Assembly: GCF_005886805.2 (NCBI RefSeq)
Contig: NZ_CP045429.1
Location: 1,458,501 to 1,522,500, forward strand
Reading direction: 5' to 3'
DNA from: Pseudoalteromonas rubra
GTDB taxonomy: Bacteria > Pseudomonadota > Gammaproteobacteria > Enterobacterales > Alteromonadaceae
Length of the DNA: 64,000 bases
Shown here: positions 42,752-52,441 of the stretch, piece by piece
Position numbering within the stretch: position 1 is the first letter of the stretch
Layout of the letters: every line of letters begins with the position of its first letter
Translations under genes and position numbers: made by a program
Notes under the pieces: model-generated
What the model saw: only the letters and a program-made list of their open reading frames with translations
Database searches by the model: none
What the model was told of the DNA's origin: nothing

Positions 42752-43714
42752 ATGGCACTTTATGTAAATACTAACGTAAGTTCATTGAATGCTCAAAGAC
42801 AATTAAACAATTCAGGCAACTCGCTGGATGTTTCCTTCAAGCGTTTATCATCGGGCTTTCGTATCAACAGCGCTGCTGACGATGCAGCAGGTCTACAAAT
42901 TTCAGACCGTTTGACTTCACAAATCAACGGTTTAAACCAAGGTAACCGAAACGCAAACGACGGTATCTCGCTAGCGCAAACCGCTGAAGGTGCGATGGAC
43001 GAAGTTACCTCAATGTTCCAGCGTATTCGTACCCTGGCACAACAGGCATCAAACGGTTCAAACACAGACGAAGACCGTTTGGCAATCCAGGAAGAAATCC
43101 GTTCACTGTCTTCAGAAGTGAACCGGGTAGCAGCAGATACAACCTTTGGTGGTCAAAACCTACTGGACGGTTCTTACTCTGCAAACTTCCAGGTTGGTGC
43201 TGATGCAGTACAAACCATCGGCTTCAGTATGCAAAATGTTGCCGGTACGGCCAACGACATGCAGGCAAACGGCGGTTTCACACTATCAGGTATCGCAGGT
43301 ATTGCAAGTGGCGTAACTGGTGTTGCACTGAGTGCGACTACAGCTACCATCAGTACAAACATTGGCACTGAAGCGGATGCAAAAGTATTCTCTAACGTAT
43401 TCACTGAAACAGGTATTTCGGTATCATCTCAGGCAAATGCGCAGGCAGTACTAGCTGGTATGGATAACCTGATTGCGGTTGTTGATAAGAAACGTGCAGA
43501 ATTAGGTGCGGTACAAAACCGCTTCCAGTCTACGATTCGTAACCAGTCGAACGTTTCTGAGAACCTGTCAGCTGCGAAATCACGTATCAAAGATACTGAC
43601 TTTGCTCAGGAAACTGCAAGCTTGACTAAAATGCAGATTCTGCAACAGGCGAGCCAGACAATCCTGAGTCAGGCTAACCAGCGTCCTCAGGCTGCACTAA
43701 GTCTACTGGGATAA
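42752..43714 (+). CDS. flagellin 1
   Basis: A 320-residue flagellin. The conserved N-terminal D0/D1 region (MALYVNTNVSSLNAQRQLNN, then FKRLSSGFRINSAADDAAGL) and C-terminal D0 (FAQETASLTKMQILQQASQT, ILSQANQRPQAALSLLG) are intact. The short central domain (about 165-225) is Ala/Thr/Ser-rich and has sites for glycosylation by the downstream island. It has its own sigma-28-type promoter and the repeated leader. Filament subunit, exported by the flagellar type III system. Confidence 0.96.
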   Translation: MALYVNTNVSSLNAQRQLNNSGNSLDVSFKRLSSGFRINSAADDAAGLQISDRLTSQINGLNQGNRNANDGISLAQTAEGAMDEVTSMFQRIRTLAQQASNGSNTDEDRLAIQEEIRSLSSEVNRVAADTTFGGQNLLDGSYSANFQVGADAVQTIGFSMQNVAGTANDMQANGGFTLSGIAGIASGVTGVALSATTATISTNIGTEADAKVFSNVFTETGISVSSQANAQAVLAGMDNLIAVVDKKRAELGAVQNRFQSTIRNQSNVSENLSAAKSRIKDTDFAQETASLTKMQILQQASQTILSQANQRPQAALSLLG

Positions 43715-43890
43715 GTTAGGTAGGAAAACAGGTGCCCGGACTTGATGGGGTATTAGCCAGGGCACCCAATTGGATGATAAAGCGGAGGAGCTTAAATCCA
43801 ATTACAGTTCATCAAAACAATGAACACGTTAATATTAGCACTTTCCGTGCCAATATTATGAAAAAATATTGACACCCACTCTCAAACTTC

Positions 43891-43919
43891 AAAAAAAGAG
43901 GCTGCCAGGCCTCTTTTTC
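43891..43919 (+). terminator. terminator after flagellin 1
   Basis: AGAGGC/GCCTCT stem (43897-43902/43909-43914) between an A run and a T run. Strong and bidirectional. Confidence 0.88.
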
Positions 43920-44088
43920 TTTATATTTATTATTCAGATACGTGGGGTGGTTTGTGGTATAACACCGTTCAATACATCTGAAAGGCCCTTCCTTACAGGC
44001 ATTACACTGATGTTAGCTTTATATAGAGTATAGTTCAGTTCACGATATTACGATTCCCTGGCACGACATTCACTTTGTCAAAATTTGT

Positions 44089-44104
44089 TGGCACACACTT
44101 TGCT
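44089..44104 (+). promoter_or_regulatory. sigma-54 promoter of flagellin 2
   Basis: TGGCACACACTTTGCT matches the sigma-54 consensus TGGCAC-N5-TTGCW almost perfectly; GG 44090-44091 and GC 44102-44103 are 10 nt apart. The leader to the ATG is about 130 nt. Confidence 0.88.
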
Positions 44105-44244
44105 TTATTCATTCCAGAAGAAATTTAGTTTGTACAAGCGGCATTGGATTGCCCCTTCACTGAGCCCCGGCCAGTGATAACAATTGCCTCCTTGTACGCC
44201 AATGAACAGCTCAATGCTGAGCATTTGTATAGAGAGAGTGAATC

Positions 44245-45210
44245 ATGGCTTTATTTGTAAATACCAATGTCAGTTCCATTAATGCGCAACGACAACTACA
44301 AAATTCCGGTGTTGAGCTGGATACGTCCTTCAAACGCCTATCTTCTGGTCTGCGGATCAACAGTGCGGCAGACGATGCAGCAGGTTTGCAAATCTCGGAC
44401 CGACTACAATCGCAGATCCTGGGTCTTAATCAGGGTAATCGAAATGCTAACGATGGTATTTCACTTGCCCAGACAGCGGAAGGGGCAATGGATGAAATTA
44501 CCTCTATGTTCCAGCGGATCCGGACCTTGTCACAACAAGCAGCGAACGGCTCGAATACGGATGAGGACCGTCTGGCAATTCAGGAAGAAATTCGTCAGCT
44601 GGCGGCAGAAGTAAATCGGGTTGCAAGTGATACCACGTTTGGTGGTCAAAACCTGCTAGACGGCTCGTACTCGGCTAATTTCCAGGTAGGTGCCGATGCG
44701 GTACAAACCATTGGCTTTAGTATGCAGTATGTGGGTGCTACAACTAACTCTATGGCTGATAATGGTGGCTTTACCCTGTCAGGTGTGGCGGGTGTTGCTA
44801 GTGGAGTATCGGGCGCTGCACTGAGTGCGACGACAGCAACCATCAGTACAAATATTGGTACTGAAGCGGATGCCAAAGTGTTTTCAAACGTCTACACAGC
44901 AGCTGGTATATCAGTGTCATCGCAGGCCAATGCTCAGGCTGTTATGGCAGGTATGGATGCTCTGATTGCGGTTGTAGATAAAAAGCGGGCTGAGCTGGGT
45001 GCGGTACAAAACCGATTCCAGTCGACAATCCGAAACCAGGCCAATATTTCAGAGAACCTGGCTGCTGCAAAATCTCGGATCAAAGATGCGGACTTTGCGA
45101 TGGAAACAGCTAAACTAACTAAAAACCAGATCCTACAGCAGGCCAGCCAGACTATACTAGGTCAGGCAAACCAGCGTCCGCAGGCGGCTCTGAGCCTATT
45201 ACAGGGTTAA
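44245..45210 (+). CDS. flagellin 2 (sigma-54-controlled)
   Basis: A 321-residue flagellin, clearly related to the two neighbours but distinct in the N-terminal stretch (LQNSGVELDTSFKRLSSGLR) and the C terminus (DFAMETAKLTKNQILQQASQ and SLLQG). The central region differs at several residues (MQYVGATTNSMADNGGF). Its promoter is sigma-54 rather than sigma-28. In Vibrio cholerae the sigma-54-driven flagellin FlaA is the essential one; by analogy this may be the founding subunit, made before FliA is released (inference). GAGAGAG precedes the ATG. Confidence 0.96.
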   Translation: MALFVNTNVSSINAQRQLQNSGVELDTSFKRLSSGLRINSAADDAAGLQISDRLQSQILGLNQGNRNANDGISLAQTAEGAMDEITSMFQRIRTLSQQAANGSNTDEDRLAIQEEIRQLAAEVNRVASDTTFGGQNLLDGSYSANFQVGADAVQTIGFSMQYVGATTNSMADNGGFTLSGVAGVASGVSGAALSATTATISTNIGTEADAKVFSNVYTAAGISVSSQANAQAVMAGMDALIAVVDKKRAELGAVQNRFQSTIRNQANISENLAAAKSRIKDADFAMETAKLTKNQILQQASQTILGQANQRPQAALSLLQG

Positions 45211-45246
45211 TAACACAAAAAAAATAAAATAATTTGCAAATAAGGC

Positions 45247-45273
45247 TAAAGCTTTCGCTTTATCAGTCGATAG
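45247..45273 (+). promoter_or_regulatory. sigma-28-like promoter of flagellin 3
   Basis: TAAA at 45247-45250, 15 nt, then GTCGATAG at 45266-45273, six of eight matching GCCGATAA. Weaker than that of flagellin 1. Confidence 0.65.
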
Positions 45274-45373
45274 CGGACTTAGAGAACTATAAATCTAGGA
45301 CTCTAAATCATCGCTGCTGGCAGGGTAGGGGTATCCCGTCTCAGCGAGTTATATTGATAAAGCGGAGGCTATT

Positions 45374-46336
45374 ATGGCTTTATATGTAAATACCAATGTG
45401 AGTTCATTGAACGCACAGCGGCAATTAAATAAATCCTCAGGAGCGTTAGATACGTCTTTCCAACGCTTATCATCGGGTTTGCGCATTAACAGTGCAAAAG
45501 ACGATGCTGCAGGTATGCAAATCACCAACCGTCTAAACGGTCAAATCAATGGTCTGAATCAAGGTATCCGAAACGCGAACGATGGTATCTCACTAGCGCA
45601 AACCGCAGAAGGTGCGCTGGACGAAACCACTCAGATGTTCCAACGGATCAGAACACTTGCGCAACAGGCATCTAACGGTTCAAACACCGATGAAGACAGA
45701 CTGGCACTGCAAGAAGAAATTCGCTCTCTTTCACAGGAAGTAAACCGCGTTGCAGCTGACACCACCTTCGGTGGTCAGAACCTGCTTGACGGTACATACG
45801 ACGCGAACTTCCAGGTAGGTGCCGACGCAGTACAAACCATCGGCTTTAGTATGCAAAACGTTGCTGCTACAACCAACGACCTGCAAGCCAACGGTGGGTT
45901 TACCTTGTCTGGTATTGCGGGAATTGCCAGTGGTGTAACCGGAGTGGCACTGAGTACCACCACAGAGACCATCAGTACGACGGTAGGCGCAGCTGCGGAT
46001 GCTAAAGTGTTCTCCGATGTGTTCACTGAGGCGGGAATTTCGGTGTCTTCACAGGCCAATGCACAGGCAGTACTGGCTGGTATGGACAATCTGATTGCGG
46101 TTGTAGATAAAAAACGTGCGGAGCTGGGTGCGGTGCAAAACCGATTCCAGTCAACCATTCGTAACCAGTCAAATGTTGCGGAAAACCTGACTGCTGCACG
46201 TTCTCGTATTCAGGACACCGACTTTGCTGCAGAAACGGCGAGTTTGACCAAGATGCAGATCCTGCAACAGGCAAGTAGTTCAATCCTGAGTCAGGCTAAC
46301 CAGCGTCCTCAGGTCGCCCTGTCGCTCTTAGGCTAA
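45374..46336 (+). CDS. flagellin 3
   Basis: A 320-residue flagellin with the same D0/D1 ends (SSGLRINSAKDDAAGMQITN and RPQVALSLLG). It is closest to flagellin 1, sharing the GIAGIASGVTGVALS centre. The motif GLNQGIRNANDGISLAQTAE is typical of gammaproteobacterial flagellins. AAAGCGGAGG is a strong ribosome-binding site. No terminator is evident before flaG, so flaG and the genes after it may be read from this promoter. Confidence 0.96.
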   Translation: MALYVNTNVSSLNAQRQLNKSSGALDTSFQRLSSGLRINSAKDDAAGMQITNRLNGQINGLNQGIRNANDGISLAQTAEGALDETTQMFQRIRTLAQQASNGSNTDEDRLALQEEIRSLSQEVNRVAADTTFGGQNLLDGTYDANFQVGADAVQTIGFSMQNVAATTNDLQANGGFTLSGIAGIASGVTGVALSTTTETISTTVGAAADAKVFSDVFTEAGISVSSQANAQAVLAGMDNLIAVVDKKRAELGAVQNRFQSTIRNQSNVAENLTAARSRIQDTDFAAETASLTKMQILQQASSSILSQANQRPQVALSLLG

Positions 46337-46418
46337 TAACAGTGTAACGTCAAGTTTGCATGAGAAATCGCGAAACTTGGCGTATACTTACAGTTAGACT
46401 AGAGATTGGAGGTGTATT

Positions 46419-46850
46419 GTGAAAGAGATTCAGGCAACATTAGGGCTTGGTTCGAATAATGCGGTGCTCACTCCTGGTCAAATTAAGCCTGAGGAAAGTG
46501 CAGAGACGCTTCGGGCTGTGGAAAAGTTAACCAAGTTGGTTGATAACCCCTCAGTGCGGGCTCAGGACAAGCAAAAGGAAGAAGCTGACCCTGATGCACA
46601 GGACAAATTATTCGCCCAGGTGAAATCTGATCTGGCAAAGCTGAATGACTTTATACCGGTCACGGCAACTAATTTGTCGTTTGAGTTTGATGATAAAGGC
46701 AATCCGCCTTTCATCAGAGTCATCGACAAAGGCAATGATGAAGTGATCCGGGAAATTCCCTCAGAGGAATTTCGCGAAGTTGCTAAGGCTTTGGAGGAAT
46801 TTGCCGATAAAGTATCAGGAAAAGGTTTGCTGTTTGACAGGACAGCATAA
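46419..46850 (+). CDS. flaG: flagellar protein FlaG
   Basis: FlaG (143 residues) is a small protein linked to filament length control in polar flagella. The FlaG core is the C-terminal part: NLSFEFDDKGNPPFIRVIDK and DEVIREIPSEEFREVAKALE. The N-terminal half is polar and variable. GTG start with GGAGG about 8 nt upstream (TTGGAGGTGTATT). It lies between the flagellins and fliD, the standard place. fliD begins 24 nt later. Confidence 0.93.
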   Translation: MKEIQATLGLGSNNAVLTPGQIKPEESAETLRAVEKLTKLVDNPSVRAQDKQKEEADPDAQDKLFAQVKSDLAKLNDFIPVTATNLSFEFDDKGNPPFIRVIDKGNDEVIREIPSEEFREVAKALEEFADKVSGKGLLFDRTA

Positions 46851-46874
46851 ATGAAAGTGAATTGGAGGTAGCAA

Positions 46875-48281
46875 ATGCCACTTATAACGTCTGCAGGCGT
46901 CGGCTCAGGTCTGGACTTGGAGAGTATTATTAAAGCATCGGTTGATGCCGAAAATATTCCCAAGATGCAGGCCTTCGTCAAGAAAGAAGAGTCTTTGAAA
47001 GTAGAGCTCTCTGCCTTGGGCGAGGTTAAGTCTGCTATCTCCAAACTCAATGACACAGTTAAAAAGCTAGCTGACCCTGAAAACTTCGGTAAAAGGGTCG
47101 CTAATATCACGCAGCCAACATCTGGTGACATCATCAGTGTGACGCCGACTTCAGAAATTTCAGTTGGTAACTTTGATATTGCCGTCAAACAATTGGCACA
47201 GGGGAGCCGTGCCGTTTCGGCAGATGGTGCTTACACGTCAATTGACGATGTTGTGAGTGCCACCGGAGGTACGTTAACGTTTGGCGCCGGGGCCGATAAT
47301 AATTTCACGCTGGATGTGACAGCGGGTATGACGCTGGGTGAATTACGAGACGCGATAAACGCGTCTGAAACAAACTTTGGCGTGACAGCCAACATAGTAA
47401 ACACCGGTACAGCAGCAGGGTCAAAGTTGATATTGACATCCAATGTTAGTGGTACAGGCAATGACCTTACCGTGACGAATGACAATGCAGAGCTGGATAA
47501 AGTATCGATTGGTACCACTGGCGGGATGACCATTGCCACAGACGATGCTGCGCGTAACTCAATCATCACGGTTGATGGTTTGGAAATACAAAGCGATACC
47601 AACACCTTTAAAGACGCGGTTCAGGACATGACTATCAAGGCGTTGGCAAAGAGTGAAGGGAACGATACCGATGGCTATGATACGGCGAGTCTCAATGTCG
47701 ACTATGACAGAGACTCAGTGAATACGCTGATTGATGAGTTTATCTCGAACTATAACAACCTGATTGGGAATATCGGTTTTCAGACTCGGATTGGTAAACC
47801 GCTAAACGGCGATTCATCGATGCGGACGCTTAGTGACCAGTTGATTACTACCTTATCCACTAACCTAACCGATGCGGGTCCATTTGAAACCATATTCGAT
47901 ATCGGTTTAGGGGTAGACAATGATGGTTACCTTGAAAAATCGTCGTTAGTACGTAGTCTTAATGATGCAATGGATAGTAACTTCGATGATATTGGCACAG
48001 CGTTTGCAGGAGATAATGGTGTCGCCAAGCAGCTAGAGTCGTTGCTTGACAATTATGCAAGCTCGAGCGGTTTGATTAAAGATCGAGAAGATGGTTTGAA
48101 CGGCCAGCTCAGCGATTTAGAAGACGATGTGGAGAATCACGAATTTCGCATGGCGTCTTTAGAAGAGAGATTACGAAAGCAGTATGCGGGGCTGGATGTA
48201 TTGATTGCCCAGATGCAGCAAACGCAATCTTATTTGGGCGCTCAGCTCGCGAATTTGCCAGGGTTCACCAAGTCTAAGTAA
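46875..48281 (+). CDS. fliD: flagellar filament cap protein FliD
   Basis: FliD (468 residues, HAP2) caps the filament and helps flagellin fold at the tip; it can also act as an adhesin. The N terminus ITSAGVGSGLDLESIIKASV is diagnostic, as is the C-terminal coiled coil (HEFRMASLEERLRKQYAGLD, then QMQQTQSYLGAQLANLPGF). The middle domains show repeated FliD strands (GMTLGELRDAINASETNFGV). AATTGGAGG precedes the ATG. Confidence 0.96.
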   Translation: MPLITSAGVGSGLDLESIIKASVDAENIPKMQAFVKKEESLKVELSALGEVKSAISKLNDTVKKLADPENFGKRVANITQPTSGDIISVTPTSEISVGNFDIAVKQLAQGSRAVSADGAYTSIDDVVSATGGTLTFGAGADNNFTLDVTAGMTLGELRDAINASETNFGVTANIVNTGTAAGSKLILTSNVSGTGNDLTVTNDNAELDKVSIGTTGGMTIATDDAARNSIITVDGLEIQSDTNTFKDAVQDMTIKALAKSEGNDTDGYDTASLNVDYDRDSVNTLIDEFISNYNNLIGNIGFQTRIGKPLNGDSSMRTLSDQLITTLSTNLTDAGPFETIFDIGLGVDNDGYLEKSSLVRSLNDAMDSNFDDIGTAFAGDNGVAKQLESLLDNYASSSGLIKDREDGLNGQLSDLEDDVENHEFRMASLEERLRKQYAGLDVLIAQMQQTQSYLGAQLANLPGFTKSK

Positions 48282-48290
48282 GGAGCCATT

Positions 48291-48719
48291 ATGTACAACG
48301 CAAGAGTTAAAAATTATCAGAAAGAAGCACTGAAAACGCGTGTAGCCGGTGCTGATCGGTACGAAATTATTCAAATGCTAATGGCTGGCGCAGTAGAGAA
48401 AATGGTACTAGCCAAAGTCTCAATTGAAAAGCGTCACCTGGAAGCAAAAGCAGAGCATATTTCAAAAGCCTCTGCGATTTTAGAAGCACTTCGTGGCTGC
48501 CTGGATTTTGAAGTAGGCGGAGAAGTGACCGAGAATTTATACGCTTTGTATTCTTACATGATAGACCGGCTACTGGATGCAAGCATTCAGAATGATCCAG
48601 CGATCATTGACGAAGTGTCAAATCTGTTAAAGGAAATTAAATCAGCCTGGGATGCTATCCCTGTCGACGTTCGTCAGCAGACATTGAATGACAATGGCGC
48701 TGATGCTAATGTCGGTTAA
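48291..48719 (+). CDS. fliS: flagellin chaperone FliS
   Basis: FliS (142 residues) binds the C terminus of flagellins before export. YQKEALKTRVAGADRYEIIQ and MLMAGAVEKMVLAKVSIEKR are the family helices, followed by LDFEVGGEVTENLYALYSYM. AAGGAG precedes the ATG. It overlaps the start of the next gene by about 30 bp at most. Confidence 0.95.
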   Translation: MYNARVKNYQKEALKTRVAGADRYEIIQMLMAGAVEKMVLAKVSIEKRHLEAKAEHISKASAILEALRGCLDFEVGGEVTENLYALYSYMIDRLLDASIQNDPAIIDEVSNLLKEIKSAWDAIPVDVRQQTLNDNGADANVG

Positions 48720-49005
48720 CTTTGCGGATATAGAAGCATCTTTAGAAGCGGTAGATGCGGCTTGCCAGGCCGGCGAGCTTGAGGAGGCGCAGCGCCTTTT
48801 TAAACAGTTTGACGAACAACTCCGCTCAACATTAACAAGTGACATGCTAGCTGAATCAGAAACAATTCAGCAGGCAGCGTTGACGCTTTTTAACCATATC
48901 CAGACACTCACCGCCACACTACAGCAAAATAAAACGACAGTCGCAAAAGAGCTGTCGCAGTTTGTTGGTAACCAAAAAAAGATCAAAGCGTATAAAAGTA
49001 CTTAA
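48688..49005 (+). CDS. FliT-like flagellar chaperone
   Basis: A small, mostly helical protein of up to 105 residues directly after fliS. Sequence similarity to FliT is weak by eye, but the position, size and helical, Gln/Glu-rich character (ACQAGELEEAQRLFKQFDEQ) fit the FliT family, which keeps FliD and FlgK type subunits export-ready. Four in-frame ATG codons lie at 48688, 48694, 48703 and 48709, all inside fliS; the last, giving MSVNFADIEASLEAV, may be the true start. Translation is likely coupled to fliS. Confidence 0.7.
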   Translation: MTMALMLMSVNFADIEASLEAVDAACQAGELEEAQRLFKQFDEQLRSTLTSDMLAESETIQQAALTLFNHIQTLTATLQQNKTTVAKELSQFVGNQKKIKAYKST

Positions 49006-49023
49006 TACGACATTGGCTGATGT

Positions 49024-51105
49024 ATGAACAAAGACCCCATATCACAACAACTAGAGTCCCTCAGCGAAAAACTCTCCGAAACAACAGCGCACCAGGCTCG
49101 CGAGGCGAAATTCGCAGAAGAAGCTAACGTGCGTTTCAGCAAAAACCTGCAAAGTTTTGAGAAATACTATCCAGATATTGCTAAGGCCATTAACAATCAC
49201 AGTGTTAGAGAGGAGTTTTGTCTCCATGTGACCACGTCAGGTCATGGTAACTTCGTCCCCAAAGACAGCGATGCGCCCATTTATTCTCAGTCGCCGATAG
49301 AGCAAACCACAGAGCAGGTTGAACGACAGCTTCGCAAGCCCGTTTTGAGCCTGACCGATTATACTGGGTACGGCGAACATCAGGAAGATGAGCGTTTGCA
49401 TGTTCGCTACATGACTGAGCTGACGAAGCTCATGATCGATATCCGCGAACAAGGGGCTGCCCCGCTCAGCACCATGCCTGAGCATTTTCCCAGTGCCATT
49501 ATTTTCGGCATTGGTCTGGGCTATCATGTGCCATTGTTGCTTGAGCGAACCCAGTTCGATTACATCTTTCTGATTGAACCTGATTTTGAGCAGTTTTTTG
49601 CCAGCCTGTTTTGTACTGACTGGTTCCAGATTATTGCCGATATCGATGAACAGGGTGGGTGTTTATTCTTCCATTTAGGGATAGATCACAGTTTATTTAT
49701 TCAGGACGTAGAGAAAGTAGCCGAAGACGTAGGGGCATTTGCCCTGGTGCGTAGCTTTTGCTATCAACATACTCCAGGAAAAGAGCTTAATACACTGATA
49801 AAACAGTGGATTAAGGATTATTTTCGCTTCCAGTTTGGACATGGCTTTTATAATGACGCCGTGACAGGCCTGGCACATGGTATCCATCATATCCGTAATC
49901 AGGCTGCCTGGCTTACCAAAGAAGCCCAAGATCTGAACAAGGATACGCCTGTATTCATCATTGGTAATGGACCGTCACTGGACGAAGCTGAGGCGTTTAT
50001 CAAGCGCAATCACAAAAAGGCCATTATTATTGCTGCGGGCACCTCTATTGCGACCCTGTACAAAAAGGGGATCCCGGTTGATTTTCATGTACTTGTCGAG
50101 CGGCCTTATTCCAACTACAAGATCTTTGGTGAAATAGTGCCACCGGAGGTGTATGCCAATACTAATTTGGTTGGTCTGAGCACGCTATACCCTGATACAA
50201 ACCATAGATATAAATGGTCTGGCATTGCCGCAAAAGGCTCAGAAGCAGGCACGTCTCTGCTAGATATATTGGCCTTACAACATCTTTCTCAGACCTTACC
50301 TAAGATCCCATATAGTAACCCGGTCGTTGCAAATGCAGCGTTATCGTTCGTGTTATATCTGGGATTTCGTAACGTGTATCTGTTTGGAGTGGATAATGGC
50401 AAGGCGCCGGGTGGTGCACATCACAGCAAAGACAGCATCTACCGGGCACGAAATGACGACACCGAGGGGGAAGGCTTTTACCACCTCGAGATAGAAGGAC
50501 ACTCGTTACCTGGCAATTTTGGTGGCCATGTTCTGTCGAATGACCTGTTTATGATAGCCCATGCTCAGCTGGAAAAATTGCTGAGATATTATGATGTAAC
50601 GACATGCCTCAATGTGGGGAGCGGTGCAAAAATTGATAAGGCGATGGCAGTACATGCAGAAGATCTGCTCGATATTGAAGGTCACTATGATATTGAAACC
50701 ACGGTTGAGCAGATAAAAGCAGAGTGCTTTAGTACATTCCCGCTTGACGATGTTAGCGAAGAGGCCATTGCGCTGGATGGGCTAAAAGAACTGACCGAGC
50801 ATATTTGCAGTATTGCTGCAGAGCCTGTTACAAGTCGCCAAGAAGCTGCTGATCAACTCAGACGTCAAGCGCGCTATTTGTACGCTTACAAGCAGTCGAA
50901 ATGGGGCCACTTATTTCACGTAATTCGAGGGTCGTTGCTGTATTATCATTGCCCGTTGATAACGCTGTTATATACCTATGAAGACGAAGCATTTTGTCTT
51001 GAACAATATCAACGATTAAATCAGCTTTGGATGAACTATATCAAAGAAATCTATACACATTTTTGTGATCATTACACTGAGAAGTGTGATCTGGGACTGG
51101 AGTAA
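49024..51105 (+). CDS. Maf-type flagellin glycosyltransferase (DUF115)
   Basis: The 693-residue protein belongs to the motility-associated factor family (6-hydroxymethylpterin pyrophosphokinase MptE-like, DUF115). The core motif FIIGNGPSLDEAEAFIKRN (Gly314-Asn-Gly-Pro-Ser318) and GTSIATLYKKGIPVDFHVLV are typical; an N-terminal Maf_N-like region (about 130-260) and a C-terminal helical region flank it. Maf proteins attach sugars, usually nonulosonic acids, to Ser/Thr of flagellin in the cytoplasm. It follows the fliT-like gene by 18 nt and so is co-expressed with the flagellin chaperones. Confidence 0.9.
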   Translation: MNKDPISQQLESLSEKLSETTAHQAREAKFAEEANVRFSKNLQSFEKYYPDIAKAINNHSVREEFCLHVTTSGHGNFVPKDSDAPIYSQSPIEQTTEQVERQLRKPVLSLTDYTGYGEHQEDERLHVRYMTELTKLMIDIREQGAAPLSTMPEHFPSAIIFGIGLGYHVPLLLERTQFDYIFLIEPDFEQFFASLFCTDWFQIIADIDEQGGCLFFHLGIDHSLFIQDVEKVAEDVGAFALVRSFCYQHTPGKELNTLIKQWIKDYFRFQFGHGFYNDAVTGLAHGIHHIRNQAAWLTKEAQDLNKDTPVFIIGNGPSLDEAEAFIKRNHKKAIIIAAGTSIATLYKKGIPVDFHVLVERPYSNYKIFGEIVPPEVYANTNLVGLSTLYPDTNHRYKWSGIAAKGSEAGTSLLDILALQHLSQTLPKIPYSNPVVANAALSFVLYLGFRNVYLFGVDNGKAPGGAHHSKDSIYRARNDDTEGEGFYHLEIEGHSLPGNFGGHVLSNDLFMIAHAQLEKLLRYYDVTTCLNVGSGAKIDKAMAVHAEDLLDIEGHYDIETTVEQIKAECFSTFPLDDVSEEAIALDGLKELTEHICSIAAEPVTSRQEAADQLRRQARYLYAYKQSKWGHLFHVIRGSLLYYHCPLITLLYTYEDEAFCLEQYQRLNQLWMNYIKEIYTHFCDHYTEKCDLGLE

Positions 51106-51110
51106 CTCAA

Positions 51111-52439
51111 GTGTCGTATCAAGAAACAGAAGCGTTTTTTAATGACCTTTACGATGAGCTGTTTCCTATCCTCAGATCGATCACCGGTCCCGGGCTGAGG
51201 CAAAGCTACGATATTTTTGGTCGATACCTGCCTCTGGAGCGACTCTCAATTCCTTCCGGAACCGCGCTGTTTGACTGGCAGGTTCCGCAGGAGTGGCATT
51301 GTGATGAGGCATATTTACTCGGTCCAGATGGTGAGCGCATAGCGGATATGCACAGACTTAACCTGGAAGTTGTCAACTATTCTGAGCCGGTGGACACCAC
51401 ACTGTCTCTGGAAGAATTGCAATCTCATTTGTACAGTTTGCCTGAGTTACCCGAAGCCGTCCCTTATGTCACCAGTTACTATAAAAAGCGCTGGGGATTT
51501 TGTCTTAGCCAGACACGTCGTGATCAGCTCAAACCGGGTCAATATCGCGCGGTGATCAAGAGCCGCTTTGTAGACGGACACCTGGATATAGCTCAAACCG
51601 TCCTTGAAGGACAGTCAAAGCAGGAGGTGTTACTTAGCTCCTACCTGTGTCATCCCTCAATGGCGAACAATGAACTGAGTGGGCCACTGGTATTACTGGG
51701 CCTTTATCACAGGATAAAACAGTGGCCTAATCGCCGCTATACATATCGATTTATGCTGCACCCGGAAACCATAGGGAGCCTGGGGGTGCTGCATTTGATG
51801 CAGGAGCATTTTCGCCAAAACTTGGTGTCAGGATTGGTATTGAACTGTTTAGGGGGAGACCCTCTGGAGCTGGTGTTTAAACATAGCCGTAATGACAACG
51901 GGTTACTAGATAAACTCTTGTATCACCTGAGTGAACAAGGTCATGGCCATAGTAATATCCCTTTTAGTCCGCTCAGTGGCTCTGATGAGCGCCAGTATAA
52001 TGCGCCCGGTTTCCAGTTCCCCGTATGCTGTGTGAGCCGCAGTTTTCATACTGGTTATAAGGAATATCACACCTCATTGGATAATAAATCGTATATGGGG
52101 ATCAAACCACTGCTGGATAGCATTGATAAGCTTGAAAAGATTTTCCTGGCGTTTGAGCAAAGTGCGCGCTTTGAAAATACCCACCCCTACGGTGAGCCTA
52201 ATCTGGGGAGTCGGGGCTTGTACCCGACGTTGAGCTTTTTCAGTGAAGAGCGGACTCGTCAGCTGGATGAGCTGAATCATATTAAGATGCTGCTGTGTTA
52301 CAGCGATGGGCAACATGACACCATAGACATCGCGGGTAAGTACAATCAATCTGTCACGGAATTTGCAGGTGCAATCAGTAAACTGGAGGCGCATGGTTTG
52401 TTAAAAATGTTGCCACCCCAGAGTCAGTTGGAGGCGTAG
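51111..52439 (+). CDS. DUF4910 aminopeptidase-like protein
   Basis: A 442-residue protein with the DUF2172/DUF4910 fold, a zinc aminopeptidase-like family common in glycan clusters. It starts with FFNDLYDELFPILRSITGPG, a family signature. Probable metal ligands are His181 in SSYLCHPSMANNELSGP (with Asn186/Asn187 near the usual Asp), Glu219 in LHPETIGS, and a late His in HTSLDNK. A C-terminal winged-helix segment (about 380-440) follows. GTG start at 51111, 5 nt after maf. Its reaction is unknown; a role in deacylating or trimming a sugar or flagellin intermediate is only a guess. Confidence 0.8.
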   Translation: MSYQETEAFFNDLYDELFPILRSITGPGLRQSYDIFGRYLPLERLSIPSGTALFDWQVPQEWHCDEAYLLGPDGERIADMHRLNLEVVNYSEPVDTTLSLEELQSHLYSLPELPEAVPYVTSYYKKRWGFCLSQTRRDQLKPGQYRAVIKSRFVDGHLDIAQTVLEGQSKQEVLLSSYLCHPSMANNELSGPLVLLGLYHRIKQWPNRRYTYRFMLHPETIGSLGVLHLMQEHFRQNLVSGLVLNCLGGDPLELVFKHSRNDNGLLDKLLYHLSEQGHGHSNIPFSPLSGSDERQYNAPGFQFPVCCVSRSFHTGYKEYHTSLDNKSYMGIKPLLDSIDKLEKIFLAFEQSARFENTHPYGEPNLGSRGLYPTLSFFSEERTRQLDELNHIKMLLCYSDGQHDTIDIAGKYNQSVTEFAGAISKLEAHGLLKMLPPQSQLEA

Positions 52440-52441
52440 TT

